Of a stretch of DNA of 55,476 nucleotides, positions 1-8,544 are shown piece after piece. Positions within the stretch are counted from its first letter, which is position 1; each line of letters starts with the position of its first letter. The stretch is from a virus: IMG/VR virus record IMGVR_UViG_3300006735_006281, positions 1 to 55,476 of that record; one strand, given 5' to 3'. The translations under genes were made by a program, and so were the position numbers. The notes below the pieces were generated by a model. That model did no database searches. It had not been told where the DNA came from and was given only the letters and a program-made list of their open reading frames with translations.

Positions 1-1
1 A

Positions 2-706
2 ACAGAAAGAAAACTAAGAGCTACTTGGTCTCCTGAACTTGCACAAGACGTGTCTGCATTCCACAACATTGATGCTGAGGCTGAATTAACAGCTTTATTA
101 TCAGAACAAGTTGCGGCTGAGATCGATAGGGAAATCCTTAAAGACCTTAGAAATGGTGCGGCTTGGTCATTGAGATGGGACGCTAACGGATGGAGAAGAG
201 CTAACGCTGGTTCTGGTTACAATGCTTATACACAAAAAGATTGGAATCAAACGTTGATTACTTCTATCAACCAATTATCTGCTCAAATTCATAAATCAAC
301 ACTTAGAGGTGGTGCTAACTGGGTCGTTTGTTCGGCTGAAGCTTCTGCTATCTTTGATGATTTAGAGTACTTCCACGTTTCTAACGCGGCACCAGAGCAA
401 GATTCTTATAACATGGGTATTGAGAAGATTGGTTCTTTATCAGGTAGATATACTGTATATAGAGACCCTTACTTCCCAGCTGGAAAAGTGTTAGTAGGAC
501 ACAAAGGAAAATCATTACTAGATACTGGTTATGTTTACGCTCCTTATGTACCGTTACAACTTACACCAACTATGTATAACCCATTCAATTTTGCTCCTAT
601 CAAAGGAATCATGACCAGATACGCTAAGAAGATGGTTAACAACAGATTCTATGGTACGATCACGATTGATGGAATACAAACATTCCCAATTGGAGAATTG
701 AAGTAA
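2..706 (+). CDS. gp23: Major capsid protein, gp23-type (5' truncated by window edge)
   Basis: This is the C-terminal 234 residues of a T4-type major head protein, the shell-forming HK97-fold subunit. The frame is open from base 2 with no start, so the gene begins outside the window; a GTG at 50 lies inside the conserved block and is not the true start. The segment RKLRATWSPELAQD followed by IDAEAELTALLSEQ and EIDREIL is the hallmark block of T4-like gp23 proteins, and the end (RYAKKMVNNRFYGTI) also fits the family C-terminus. It is followed within 30 bases by a strong hairpin terminator and by a convergent minus-strand gene. Family assignment is very secure; the missing N-terminus includes the prohead-protease cleavage region, which cannot be judged here. 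Confidence 0.96.
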   Translation, partial: TERKLRATWSPELAQDVSAFHNIDAEAELTALLSEQVAAEIDREILKDLRNGAAWSLRWDANGWRRANAGSGYNAYTQKDWNQTLITSINQLSAQIHKSTLRGGANWVVCSAEASAIFDDLEYFHVSNAAPEQDSYNMGIEKIGSLSGRYTVYRDPYFPAGKVLVGHKGKSLLDTGYVYAPYVPLQLTPTMYNPFNFAPIKGIMTRYAKKMVNNRFYGTITIDGIQTFPIGELK

Positions 707-730
707 GCTTATCGCTACTCTTTAATATTA

Positions 731-760
731 AAAACCCCTCTTTTCGAGGGGTTTTTTTTT
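731..760. terminator. Bidirectional rho-independent terminator
   Basis: A perfect six-base-pair GC-rich stem (CCCCTC at 735-740, GAGGGG at 746-751) with a five-base loop is flanked by AAAA on the left and a run of nine T on the right. It can stop transcription of the capsid gene on the + strand and, because of the upstream A run, also that of the convergent cysteine-synthase-like gene, whose stop codon at 759-761 lies in the T tract. Confidence 0.9.
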
Positions 761-1670
761 ATAAACAACTTAGGTATCTATCTCCTCTATCACAGAGAAT
801 TGTTACGGCATCGGTTTTATCATTATCTCGTAACCATTCGAAAGCGGCTTTAACATTAGAACCCGCACTTATACCAACAAATAAACCGTGTTTAAGTGCC
901 AGATGTCTAGCAATTTTTTTTGCACAATTAGTATGGACGGTTCTAACCTCATCAACTGAATCTAAATCCACCAAAAATTTACTCCCATCACCAATTCCTT
1001 GTATCCCGTGTAAACCTGGTTCACCACCAGACATAACTGGACTTTCTTCTGGTTCTACTGCAACTATTTTTATATCTTCCCATTTTTCTTTTAGAAATTT
1101 ACGAGTACCCATCAGTGTACCTCCTGTGCCAGTACCTGCCACAAAAACTGCCGGAGAATCATATCTTCTATAAGTCCCTTTTATTTTAGGTAAAGACCAT
1201 TCCTCATAGATTTCTGGTCCAGTAGTTTGGTAATGTGCCTCAATATTTAAGGGATTGTGGAATTGATTACAATTAAACCACCCTTTAGCCTTACACAAAT
1301 CATCCCTCATTTCTATAGCACCATCAAAGTCTCCTTCCTCTACTTGTATTAATTCAGCCCCATAGTACTTAAACATTTGTTTACGTTCTTCTGACATATT
1401 AGATGGCATGATAATTTTCATCTTATAACCTCTTTCGGCAGCAATCATAGAAAAAGCAATACCACTATTACCTGAAGTTGCTTCACAAAGAGTGTCGCCT
1501 TTTTTAATTAATTTTTTTTCTTCAGCATTGTTAATAATATAGGTTGCCATACGGTCTTTTACAGAACCTGAAGGATTCATAAATTCTGCCTTACCCCATA
1601 CGGTTAGATTACCTAAAGTAATAGGTATAAGAGGGGTGTTTCCGGTGTAGTGAGATAGTTTTCTTGTCAT
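759..1670 (-). CDS. cysM: Cysteine synthase-like PLP enzyme (fold type II)
   Basis: A 303-residue protein of the O-acetylserine sulfhydrylase / cystathionine beta-synthase family, which makes cysteine (or a related amino acid) from an activated serine and a sulfur donor using pyridoxal phosphate. Visible motifs are NPSGSVKDR with the Schiff-base lysine K38, the substrate loop TSGNSG at 65-70, the glycine-rich phosphate-binding loop GTGTGGT near residue 180 and the SAGSN segment near 270. Length is close to a normal cytosolic CysK/CysM and all core motifs are intact, so it should be active. The SGSVKDR form of the lysine motif is closer to CysM/CBS than to classic CysK, but substrate cannot be fixed. 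It is the last gene of the long minus-strand block, separated by 44 bases from the virion gene before it. It is an auxiliary metabolic gene rather than a virion gene. Confidence 0.88.
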   Translation of the reverse strand: MTRKLSHYTGNTPLIPITLGNLTVWGKAEFMNPSGSVKDRMATYIINNAEEKKLIKKGDTLCEATSGNSGIAFSMIAAERGYKMKIIMPSNMSEERKQMFKYYGAELIQVEEGDFDGAIEMRDDLCKAKGWFNCNQFHNPLNIEAHYQTTGPEIYEEWSLPKIKGTYRRYDSPAVFVAGTGTGGTLMGTRKFLKEKWEDIKIVAVEPEESPVMSGGEPGLHGIQGIGDGSKFLVDLDSVDEVRTVHTNCAKKIARHLALKHGLFVGISAGSNVKAAFEWLRDNDKTDAVTILCDRGDRYLSCL

Positions 1671-1714
1671 AGGTTAATGATAAGAAAAAAAATGTATAAT
1701 GAAAATAAAATTAG

Positions 1715-3424
1715 TTATGTAATTATTCTCTTTTTCAGATTGTCAGGAAGTCCTTGATTTTTTACAATAAACCTTAATTTTTGGTCATAAGTCATGACCC
1801 TTTCATTGGAGGTTAATCGTAAATCAATATAATAGGTATTAGGTATCAACCAAGAAGTATCTATCACAAAATAGTTTCTTGTGGGAGTTCTATTTACGTC
1901 AGTATAGTCAATTACAGTATATTCACTTGTACCATCTTTTATATAAAGTCTATACTTAAGAGAGTCAATTACTTGTGTTTGATTTACTGTATATGGTACA
2001 CGAGCACTTACCATTACTTTACGATAATCTCCTCTTTTTATTGTTTCGTCATTTTTTATACCAGAAAGAGATAAACCATAAGAACGTGGTAAGTCTGTAT
2101 CAGTACCAATATTATAATACTGATTTTGTTCTCTAATTGTTATATAATTTGTTACATTATCAAGACTTTGAGTCACTCCATTTTTTGTTATTGTCATTCC
2201 TGACCAAACATCACTATATTGTACAAGTGGACAGGCACAGGTAGTAGGAACCGTTAAATCAATACAATATATTCCTTTAGTGACGTGTTGCACACTGGTA
2301 TATGGGGTATATTGTGAAGCATTTTGATGATCAGTATTAACCGAAAGAAATTGTTGATATACATCTCCATCAGAATCATAGACTACAGCCCCAGGAAGAT
2401 TATCCAAGTTGGTTGGTTCACTACCAACATTAACATATAAACATATTCTGTTTTGTTTTCCCATATAAAATTTTTCCCTATCATCTATTACTGTGTCGTA
2501 ATAAGTGGTCTCTATATATGGTTCAAAAAAAGTATTTGTATTTTCATTAAAAAAACCAACATATCTTTTTTCGTCTGTTTTAATAACTTCATAGAAAGGA
2601 TTAAAGGCAATTCCCATTCCATAATTTTTAACACCAGTTAAAAACTCTGCTGGGTCGGCACAACCTACTGTACCATAACATCCTTGTACAGAATCTGTAA
2701 CTAACCCTCCCGTGGGAGTTGTTGACCCATTTAATGCGGTTGTTGTACCAGTTAACATATCATTTATAACATCTGTTATGTCCATTTCAACATCCTCATT
2801 ACCCCTTGAAAAGTGTTGTGTAGCAACCATAGTAGTTGCCGTGGTGTTAGTCATTGCAGTATATGGGAATAATGCGTATCTTGAATATTCTGAAGATGTT
2901 AATGAACTACTACCGGTATACACACCACAAGTAGAAAGTGGAGTTTCATAAGTTCCTCCTGTCCATGGTAAGTTGGTTTTTCTAAAACACCAATTACTAA
3001 CCCCCTGACTACTAAATTTAGTTCCCGCATCCCAATCTTGTCCTAGTTTGAAAGCCAATAAATCGAATGAGTTTGCTCTAGACGCTGCATTAAATAAAGT
3101 ATCTTTTCCTAATAGGGCATCATTGTTAAAAATAGTGTTGGTCATTTTTAATGTGTGTACAGCTTTACTCTGTAACCCACTTGATGCACTAAACCCACTA
3201 AGGGTAATTCTTTTTTCATTTATTCTTGAAACTAACCCTGAAAGGTCAAAGTTAAAGATAAATCTACTATAATTAGTTCTTTCTACTGTAGTACCAGTAC
3301 CCGCACCATAAAATAACTCAACCACAGGGTTTAGTGCTCCGTTACTTAACGCTTCAGTGGATCCTGTTGAAAATCCCTTAACTAAAGTATTACTATCAGT
3401 AAAATATGTTTTATAAATTCCCAT
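1715..3424 (-). CDS. Putative virion structural protein, beta-rich (unrecognised)
   Basis: A 569-residue protein not confidently assigned to a named family. It is rich in Thr, Ser, Asn, Tyr and Gly with few charged residues, the composition of phage fibre or baseplate appendage proteins. The first 250 residues carry a pattern (SRFIFNFDLSGLV, then DVEMDITDVINDML) resembling DNRLRE-type beta-sandwich domains, in which a protein's edge strands pack a long jelly roll; the last 150 residues look like repeated immunoglobulin-like beta strands. There is no signal peptide or membrane segment. It lies directly downstream of the gp5-like hub gene with a 22-base gap that contains a TATTTATT element on the minus strand, so it probably has its own late promoter. 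A baseplate or tail-side structural role is inferred from context. Confidence 0.6.
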   Translation of the reverse strand: MGIYKTYFTDSNTLVKGFSTGSTEALSNGALNPVVELFYGAGTGTTVERTNYSRFIFNFDLSGLVSRINEKRITLSGFSASSGLQSKAVHTLKMTNTIFNNDALLGKDTLFNAASRANSFDLLAFKLGQDWDAGTKFSSQGVSNWCFRKTNLPWTGGTYETPLSTCGVYTGSSSLTSSEYSRYALFPYTAMTNTTATTMVATQHFSRGNEDVEMDITDVINDMLTGTTTALNGSTTPTGGLVTDSVQGCYGTVGCADPAEFLTGVKNYGMGIAFNPFYEVIKTDEKRYVGFFNENTNTFFEPYIETTYYDTVIDDREKFYMGKQNRICLYVNVGSEPTNLDNLPGAVVYDSDGDVYQQFLSVNTDHQNASQYTPYTSVQHVTKGIYCIDLTVPTTCACPLVQYSDVWSGMTITKNGVTQSLDNVTNYITIREQNQYYNIGTDTDLPRSYGLSLSGIKNDETIKRGDYRKVMVSARVPYTVNQTQVIDSLKYRLYIKDGTSEYTVIDYTDVNRTPTRNYFVIDTSWLIPNTYYIDLRLTSNERVMTYDQKLRFIVKNQGLPDNLKKRIIT

Positions 3425-3437
3425 AATTTCCTTTTAT

Positions 3438-3445
3438 AATAAATA
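3438..3445 (-). promoter_or_regulatory. Candidate late promoter element (TATTTATT)
   Basis: Read on the minus strand this is AAGTATTTATTATAAAAGG, ending 13 bases before the ATG of the 569-residue virion gene. The same extended sequence occurs before the first tail sheath gene on the other strand. Part of a recurrent element described in the findings. Confidence 0.5.
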
Positions 3446-3446
3446 C

Positions 3447-4460
3447 TTAATTAATTCTAATATTTTGATTTTTCAATTGTTCTAGATTAAACTTTAATAT
3501 CTCATCTATTTTACCCACACCAGTTATTGGTCCTTCTTCCGCTCCTTTATGTTCATGACCCTTAACATATTGTTTAATTAACTCTAAAAAATAAACTAAT
3601 TTATCTCCATATATTAGAGGTTCACTTTCCTGTGTTAAATACGTATCGATTGAGCCACTAGGTAGATCTTTTAATAATCCGTCATTAAAACCATTACTAG
3701 AAAGTTTATTATAACTAAGTCCTCGTCCCCCTTTACCTACGACATCCGGAGAACCTATTGAAGAATCGTAAGTAATTAAATGAATTTTATTTGAATAAAT
3801 ATTGGTTGCACTATTATTTTCATTAACCATTTTGATTTGAATACGCGGTGGGTTCTTTTTATTTAATTGTAGGTTTTTTTGATCCCTCCCAATATTCATG
3901 TTTGGTAAAAATGAACCCGCTCTTATGTTTATCTCTTGTTTTGTTAATATAATATCTGCGTTTTGTCTACCTTGTACACTAATATACTCTGGTTTTGGGT
4001 ATATTAAATGACCTTCTCTTCCATTACCTTTTTTATATGGATTATATGATTCAGGTTCATTACCAATACTTGATGATAAACCCATCGCTTCTCGTTTTTT
4101 CTGTTGATGTAAGTATTGTGGTTGACTAATTAAAGGTCCAATATAAGCCCTATTCAAACCAATGGTACTTTGATTTGACCCATTATCAGATGTCCACATA
4201 ATTATTCTCACTGCCTCCCCTATTTTAGGAACAACATTAAAAAATTTCGGTAGTAACGGGTAAGCCCACGGTAAATTATCAGGATTAACTTGTCCTCCAT
4301 CATCTCTATAATCCTTATCAAGATTCATAATTTCAACTTTAATTCTACCAGCACCGTCTGGGTCATTAGTACTTACAACCTCACCATAGTAATAGACATG
4401 AGCTCTTTCGAAATCTCCTTGAAATCCTCTTTTATTATATTTTCCGTAAGCTTCGTTCAT
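3447..4460 (-). CDS. gp5: Baseplate central spike/hub protein, gp5-like OB-fold
   Basis: A 337-residue protein whose first 120 residues match the OB-fold that begins T4 gp5 and VgrG spikes: AHVYYYGEVVSTNDPDGAGRIKV, then NLPWAYPLLP, then PKIGEAVRIIMW. This domain sits at the tip of the contractile tail under the hub and helps the spike dock. The middle contains a segment listing Asn, Ile and Lys residues, and the end has GHEHKG, a histidine-rich piece common in the C-terminal part of such spikes. The lysozyme domain of T4 gp5 and a long beta-helix are both absent, so another gene must provide cell-wall digestion and the needle. It is followed at a 22-base gap by a structural gene and preceded, almost touching, by a 61-residue coiled-coil gene. 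Assignment as gp5-like is good for the N-terminal half and inferred for the rest. Confidence 0.8.
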   Translation of the reverse strand: MNEAYGKYNKRGFQGDFERAHVYYYGEVVSTNDPDGAGRIKVEIMNLDKDYRDDGGQVNPDNLPWAYPLLPKFFNVVPKIGEAVRIIMWTSDNGSNQSTIGLNRAYIGPLISQPQYLHQQKKREAMGLSSSIGNEPESYNPYKKGNGREGHLIYPKPEYISVQGRQNADIILTKQEINIRAGSFLPNMNIGRDQKNLQLNKKNPPRIQIKMVNENNSATNIYSNKIHLITYDSSIGSPDVVGKGGRGLSYNKLSSNGFNDGLLKDLPSGSIDTYLTQESEPLIYGDKLVYFLELIKQYVKGHEHKGAEEGPITGVGKIDEILKFNLEQLKNQNIRIN

Positions 4461-4646
4461 TTATTTAGATAGTTGATTTCTTTTTCTTAATTCTTCTATA
4501 ATTAAATTATATTCAGATTCCACAGAGTCTAGATTTTTAAGTTTTTCCATTATTTCATTTTTAAGAGAAATATGTTTTTCTTTTAATGTATCCATTAACT
4601 CACTTAACACTTTATTACTTTTTTTATTTACTTCCATTTTTAACAT
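4461..4646 (-). CDS. Small coiled-coil protein, unknown
   Basis: A 61-residue, highly charged protein that is almost entirely predicted helix, with heptad-like spacing of Leu, Ile and Met (LSELMDTLKEK, LKNEIMEKLKNL). No family is recognised. The stop codon abuts the start codon of the gp5-like gene (4458-4460), and the start overlaps the end of the preceding gene by seven bases; a second ATG at 4635-4637 (starting MEVNKK) would remove that overlap and may be the true start. Its place inside the baseplate cluster suggests a tail assembly or scaffold helper, but that rests on position only. Confidence 0.6.
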   Translation of the reverse strand: MLKMEVNKKSNKVLSELMDTLKEKHISLKNEIMEKLKNLDSVESEYNLIIEELRKRNQLSK

Positions 4647-5125
4647 AATGCTGAAGAACCAAATACTGGAATAGTTGTTGTACCATAACCTACAAGAGGT
4701 CCACCCCCGTTGGCTCCTGAAACTACAACAGATTGTCCTGGTAGAGTACCTGTTGTTACTCTTAAATTTCTTGTTATTTCTCCCATATACTCTTCGGCTC
4801 TAATAACTTCTAACATTTCTCTTTGGGATATTGACCCGTCAGGACGAGGACCCACATCAGCACCTGCTTCTTCAAAACGAGAAATTACATTTCCTGCTAA
4901 TCTCTTAGCACTAACTCCACCTCTTTGATTTCCCAGTAAAGTTACCGGAGGAGGTATAGGTGGAGTCGGTATTGAGTCTAAATTGGCTAATGCCAGTATT
5001 GCTTCTAATACACTTAAAGCTACTCCAAAGTTTATCCCACCTTCATCTTCTTCTGTTTGAAAAGCTCCAGTGTTAGTTCCTCTTATCCCCAATTCTGAGG
5101 GTTTATATGTCATTCCACATCCCAT
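4640..5125 (-). CDS. Putative baseplate-region protein with proline-rich segment
   Basis: A 161-residue protein of unknown family. Visible features are a short hydrophobic helix (FGVALSVLEAILALANL, around residues 33-50), immediately followed by a proline-rich stretch PTPPIPPPV, then a charged helix region (ISQREMLEVIRAEEYMGEITRNL) and a Gly/Thr/Val-rich C-terminal tail. The start ATG overlaps the stop of the 497-residue gene upstream by one base, the signature of translational coupling. It is most likely a virion or tail assembly protein because it is embedded between a large structural gene and the gp5-like hub gene. Confidence 0.6.
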   Translation of the reverse strand: MGCGMTYKPSELGIRGTNTGAFQTEEDEGGINFGVALSVLEAILALANLDSIPTPPIPPPVTLLGNQRGGVSAKRLAGNVISRFEEAGADVGPRPDGSISQREMLEVIRAEEYMGEITRNLRVTTGTLPGQSVVVSGANGGGPLVGYGTTTIPVFGSSALC

Positions 5126-6618
5126 TATAAAATTCTTTTTGTTCTTTGTGCTATTTTAGCCTTTCCTCTTAAAAGAGTGGCTTTTATCGAAGCAGTCCAA
5201 ATGTCTAACTTCTCTTTTAATATTTTAATCGCAATGTCCGCCATTAATCTTTGTACAAAATAACTTAAGTGTTGGAAAAAATCCTTTACTATTAGTTCAT
5301 ATAATATTTTAACGATTTCTCTAATAGAACCCCTTAACTCACCAAAAATTTCTAACCTTTCGGGTCCTATGTCTATTTTTTTAGGTTGACCAGCTCCTTG
5401 ATCTTCTAATTCACTATCATCAACTAACGCATAACCCACTAATAATAACATAACAAGTGTCTGAGGAGTAAGTGCTTGTTTTAAGAAAACATTTTTTAAG
5501 TGATCTAATATAACTTTAATTATATCATTTTTTATTGTTGCATCATCCGTGTCTACCGGTACTGAAGATACATTAGCAATTGATCCATTAATTGCTAAAT
5601 CAGTTAATTGGTTAATCATGTTACCAATTGCATTAACTCTTTGTTGTTGAGTTAGTGTAACGTCTGCGTAAAGTGAACTATATTGATTTACGAGTATCAT
5701 TGCTTCTTCTTGATCAACTTTAGTCACCAAAGTTCCACAATTTAGATTTAATACAACGGCACCTTCAAGAGCATTTTTTGCATTATATCTAAATAACTCC
5801 ATTTCATTTCTATTATATTTGAAAAAGGCTATTTCTTCATTTACAACTTCACCACAATCTGTATCCGCCATTCTATTAGCGGTAGCGTTAATTTGTTGAA
5901 GTTCAACAAGAGTCTCGTAACTCTTACCTGATTTTTTATCGAATATTCCTGTTAGTAAATTAACAATTTCATTTACGATTGCTTCAACAGGGAATAATTT
6001 GAGGTTATCAAAGTAATCATCAATAAAATTCTCTACAGTTTTATTTGTGTAATCTATACCAATTTCAAATATAAAACCACCACCAGTATAAGTGACTTTA
6101 GCTATTTCTTTACCAGCTATAGTCATACCTTTCGCTTGGTTTAATTCATCGACTGCCTCCATTATTTTTCTATTAAAATCGTCTACGTCTCCTAATACTT
6201 GATTTGCATATGGTGCGGCAATACCCCCCATTCCTTGGACTGTCTTAAGAAAATCAAAAATATCTAAATTGATTAAATTAATTTCTAGACCTCCTCCACC
6301 TAACCAAGCGGGAAATCCAGAATTTAATACACTTTCACCACATTTAGCCTTTAGACCATCCCTTAAACTATTACGAACTTGTTGGTCTATTTCATTTAAT
6401 TTTGTTCCCAGTAAATTTTTTAGTATATCCTCGAGAGATTTTCCTCCGGCAAGCATAGAAATAATATCCATTAGAAATGGAATCAGGTCTTTTTTTCTTG
6501 TTCCAAAACCATCGACCCCTAATTGTCCTGCTAAATCTAAAGCTTGTGACTGATTAATTACTTTAAGAGTACTTAATATTTTCTTTAAGGTGCCTTTTCT
6601 TTTACTTACGTCAGCCAT
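5125..6618 (-). CDS. Putative baseplate/tail structural protein, helical (unrecognised)
   Basis: A 497-residue mostly helical protein with no family I can name. The N-terminus is basic (SKRKGTLKKILSTLKV), there are amphipathic helices throughout, a glycine-rich AWLGGGGL near residue 110, and a strongly hydrophobic segment LVMLLLVGYALV near residue 395 that could be a buried helix or a membrane-active region. The end is again basic (KATLLRGKAKIAQRTKRIL). No signal peptide. It is translationally coupled to the next gene (one-base overlap) and begins 12 bases after the end of the preceding 124-residue gene. Since it sits in the gp5-like cluster, a baseplate or tail-tip role such as delivery of a hydrophobic helix is a reasonable guess only. 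Confidence 0.6.
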   Translation of the reverse strand: MADVSKRKGTLKKILSTLKVINQSQALDLAGQLGVDGFGTRKKDLIPFLMDIISMLAGGKSLEDILKNLLGTKLNEIDQQVRNSLRDGLKAKCGESVLNSGFPAWLGGGGLEINLINLDIFDFLKTVQGMGGIAAPYANQVLGDVDDFNRKIMEAVDELNQAKGMTIAGKEIAKVTYTGGGFIFEIGIDYTNKTVENFIDDYFDNLKLFPVEAIVNEIVNLLTGIFDKKSGKSYETLVELQQINATANRMADTDCGEVVNEEIAFFKYNRNEMELFRYNAKNALEGAVVLNLNCGTLVTKVDQEEAMILVNQYSSLYADVTLTQQQRVNAIGNMINQLTDLAINGSIANVSSVPVDTDDATIKNDIIKVILDHLKNVFLKQALTPQTLVMLLLVGYALVDDSELEDQGAGQPKKIDIGPERLEIFGELRGSIREIVKILYELIVKDFFQHLSYFVQRLMADIAIKILKEKLDIWTASIKATLLRGKAKIAQRTKRIL

Positions 6619-6630
6619 ATTGAGTCTGGT

Positions 6631-7005
6631 TTATACATCATATTTGATGTTATCCCCGTCACCCACTTTTTCAGATTGTTTAATCATATCTTCGATAAGT
6701 TGTTTATCTTCATCGCTGATATTAATTGATGAGGTTTCACCTTCGTCACCAGATTTAACTAAAGTTATTTGAAGTTTAACTATATCTAATTTTTTGGATA
6801 TTGAGGAGTCTATTATTCTAAGTAATTCATTATTGATTTTACCTACTTGTTGTATGTCGGCATTATCATTTACGTCTCTTAGTTGTTTATTTAACATTGA
6901 TATAGCCTTTGTACGATTTTCGCAAGCCTCATTATAACTCTCTTGGAGAAGTTGTTCAATACTTTCCTTTTCTAATGCAACGTTTTTTCTTTTAGGTCTA
7001 GGCAT
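6631..7005 (-). CDS. Small coiled-coil protein; possible small terminase-like
   Basis: A 124-residue protein starting MPRPKRKN, then two long helices (KESIEQLLQESYNEACENRTKAI and IQQVGKINNELLRIIDSSISKKLDI) and an acidic tail. The pattern of a basic N-terminus, a helix rich in Asn/Arg/Lys and a coiled coil with NNELLRIID resembles the T4 gp16 small terminase subunit, which binds DNA and activates the gp17 packaging motor; T4 gp16 is 164 residues. The match is by pattern only, no large terminase is seen nearby, and an assembly chaperone or DNA-binding helper is equally possible. A TATAAATA box (TATTTATA read on the minus strand) lies 14 bases upstream, so the gene probably starts its own late transcript. 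Confidence 0.5.
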   Translation of the reverse strand: MPRPKRKNVALEKESIEQLLQESYNEACENRTKAISMLNKQLRDVNDNADIQQVGKINNELLRIIDSSISKKLDIVKLQITLVKSGDEGETSSINISDEDKQLIEDMIKQSEKVGDGDNIKYDV

Positions 7006-7018
7006 ATCATTTCTTTTA

Positions 7019-7741
7019 TTATAAATATTCTGAACTAAATTTATCTCGAATACCTTTGTATATCTTTTTATATCTTCTCATCCCGTTTCTAATTTCTTTA
7101 GTCGAAAGAGAGGTCATCTCTCTAATGTTATGTAAAACTAAATTTTTATTAAATTTATTATTACCATTTGTATCACTAAAAATTATCTCCCAGTTTTCAA
7201 ACATATAAACTAATGACTCCCCCACAGAAATCTCATTCTGCGTTAACTTAGGGTTTTTTAATTCTTCATTTATTTCACCAATAATATTTGACATTAATTT
7301 TTTAAGAATCGCCTCTTTTTCATAAACTTCCTTACCTTGGTGGACAACCATGTCATCTCTTTGTTCTAAATCTGTTGCATAATCTTCGTAAGATAACAGA
7401 CTCTTCTTTTTCTTTGTATCTTTTATTAATTGTCCTAATAGGTAATTTTTACATATTGTACCAAAATAAGAATAAGCTTTTTTACCTTTTTCTGGTTTGA
7501 ACTTATCGCATTTTGTAATTAAAAAGGAAAGAGTGTCGTTATGGGTATTTATAAAACTCATATCATCTCGATAGAGTTTATATTTTCTTATAATACTTTC
7601 GACCATTTTATTTAACGGATCCTTAAGATACTGATTATATACCCTATTTTTTTCGTCGTAAGTTGAGGCGGTTAAAAATTTAAGTACTGCAGATTCTTGC
7701 TCTTGACCAAAATACGGTTTTTTTCCTTTAATTCTTGGCAT
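7019..7741 (-). CDS. gp55: Late-transcription sigma factor, gp55-like
   Basis: A 240-residue protein resembling T4 gp55, the minimal sigma factor that directs host RNA polymerase to late promoters together with the sliding clamp. The region KPEKGKKAYSYFGTICKNYL followed by KKKKSLLSYED lines up with the sigma region-2-like block of gp55 (NPHAYITQACFNAFVQR and KKERKE), with the aromatic-rich helix that contacts the -10 element and a basic patch after it. The final third (STKEIRNGMRRYKKIYKGIRDKF) reads like a helix-turn-helix and is extra compared with T4 gp55 (185 residues), which lacks region 4. It is placed with two-base spacing after the glycosyltransferase gene. If correct, it would serve the TATTTATA elements seen through the window. 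Family is inferred from pattern and should be tested by profile search. Confidence 0.72.
   Translation of the reverse strand: MPRIKGKKPYFGQEQESAVLKFLTASTYDEKNRVYNQYLKDPLNKMVESIIRKYKLYRDDMSFINTHNDTLSFLITKCDKFKPEKGKKAYSYFGTICKNYLLGQLIKDTKKKKSLLSYEDYATDLEQRDDMVVHQGKEVYEKEAILKKLMSNIIGEINEELKNPKLTQNEISVGESLVYMFENWEIIFSDTNGNNKFNKNLVLHNIREMTSLSTKEIRNGMRRYKKIYKGIRDKFSSEYL
7020..7027 (-). promoter_or_regulatory. Candidate late promoter element (TATTTATA)
   Basis: On the minus strand the sequence is GAATATTTATAATAAAAG, 14 bases before the ATG of the 124-residue gene. It overlaps the last codons of the gp55-like gene, so it would restart transcription inside the operon for the baseplate genes. Confidence 0.5.
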
Positions 7742-7742
7742 C

Positions 7743-8531
7743 TTATATAAGTGTTACTTGTATTTCTCTATCCTCAGTAAAGAAATATTCTTTTTTGGCA
7801 GACTCCAACCAAAATTTTCCTTCCTCTCCTTCTATAAGGTAATCTGGATGGTTTTTATAATTATAAAACAAAGAACCCTCTCTCATATTAAGATGTTTAT
7901 ACCCTACTTTAGGGATTGTCATTATTTTAGCATCCATAAAGACAGAACGTAATAAAAATTCATAAACAAAAGTTAATTTCATATTCTTTTTTAATCCTCC
8001 GATGTCTTGAAAAAACTCACAATTCATAACCATTCCATCAATATTGAAGTTTGGGTATTGTAATAAAGCATCCAAATCTAGAAATCCAATCTCTTCGGTG
8101 AATCCCATTGCCCAAACAGGTTCATTACTCCAACCAATAAATTTATTAGAGGTGTCAACATTTGTTATAAGAGGGAGAAAAACATCTACATCTTCATTTT
8201 CTTTCATGTATACTTTTACCTGCTCAATCCAAATACTAGAAAGTTCATCATCTAATTCTAATATGCAAAAGTATTCGGTATTACATGAATCTACTGCAAA
8301 ATTAATTTGAGATGCGAAATCATGGTATTCCGAATCATTAACTAAAATTCTTTTATTTATATCACCAAAATCTAGTTTATTTAGTTCTTTTTCTAACTCT
8401 TTAGTACAAACTAAAAGTAATTCTTCAGGTTTAGTTTTTTGGTCTTTTACACTAGACAACGCAGTTTTTATTAAATTGATTTCATCGTTGTCAATAGTGT
8501 GGATTGGTATAATTACTGTAATATCTTTCAT
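7743..8531 (-). CDS. GT2-family glycosyltransferase
   Basis: A 262-residue GT-A fold protein. It opens with ITVIIPIHTIDNDEINLI and has KTALSSVKDQKTKPEELLLV, the standard first strand-helix-strand of family 2 transferases. The acidic nucleotide/metal site is seen as EYFCILELDDELS near residue 95, and there is a Trp/Asn-rich acceptor side further on. Family 2 enzymes move a sugar from a nucleotide donor to an acceptor with inversion. Length fits a single catalytic domain without a membrane segment, so it is probably a cytosolic enzyme. It is the last sugar gene before the sigma factor. Donor and acceptor cannot be deduced; it may use the sugar made by the upstream pathway. Confidence 0.82.
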   Translation of the reverse strand: MKDITVIIPIHTIDNDEINLIKTALSSVKDQKTKPEELLLVCTKELEKELNKLDFGDINKRILVNDSEYHDFASQINFAVDSCNTEYFCILELDDELSSIWIEQVKVYMKENEDVDVFLPLITNVDTSNKFIGWSNEPVWAMGFTEEIGFLDLDALLQYPNFNIDGMVMNCEFFQDIGGLKKNMKLTFVYEFLLRSVFMDAKIMTIPKVGYKHLNMREGSLFYNYKNHPDYLIEGEEGKFWLESAKKEYFFTEDREIQVTLI

Positions 8532-8544
8532 TTTATTATTTTAT

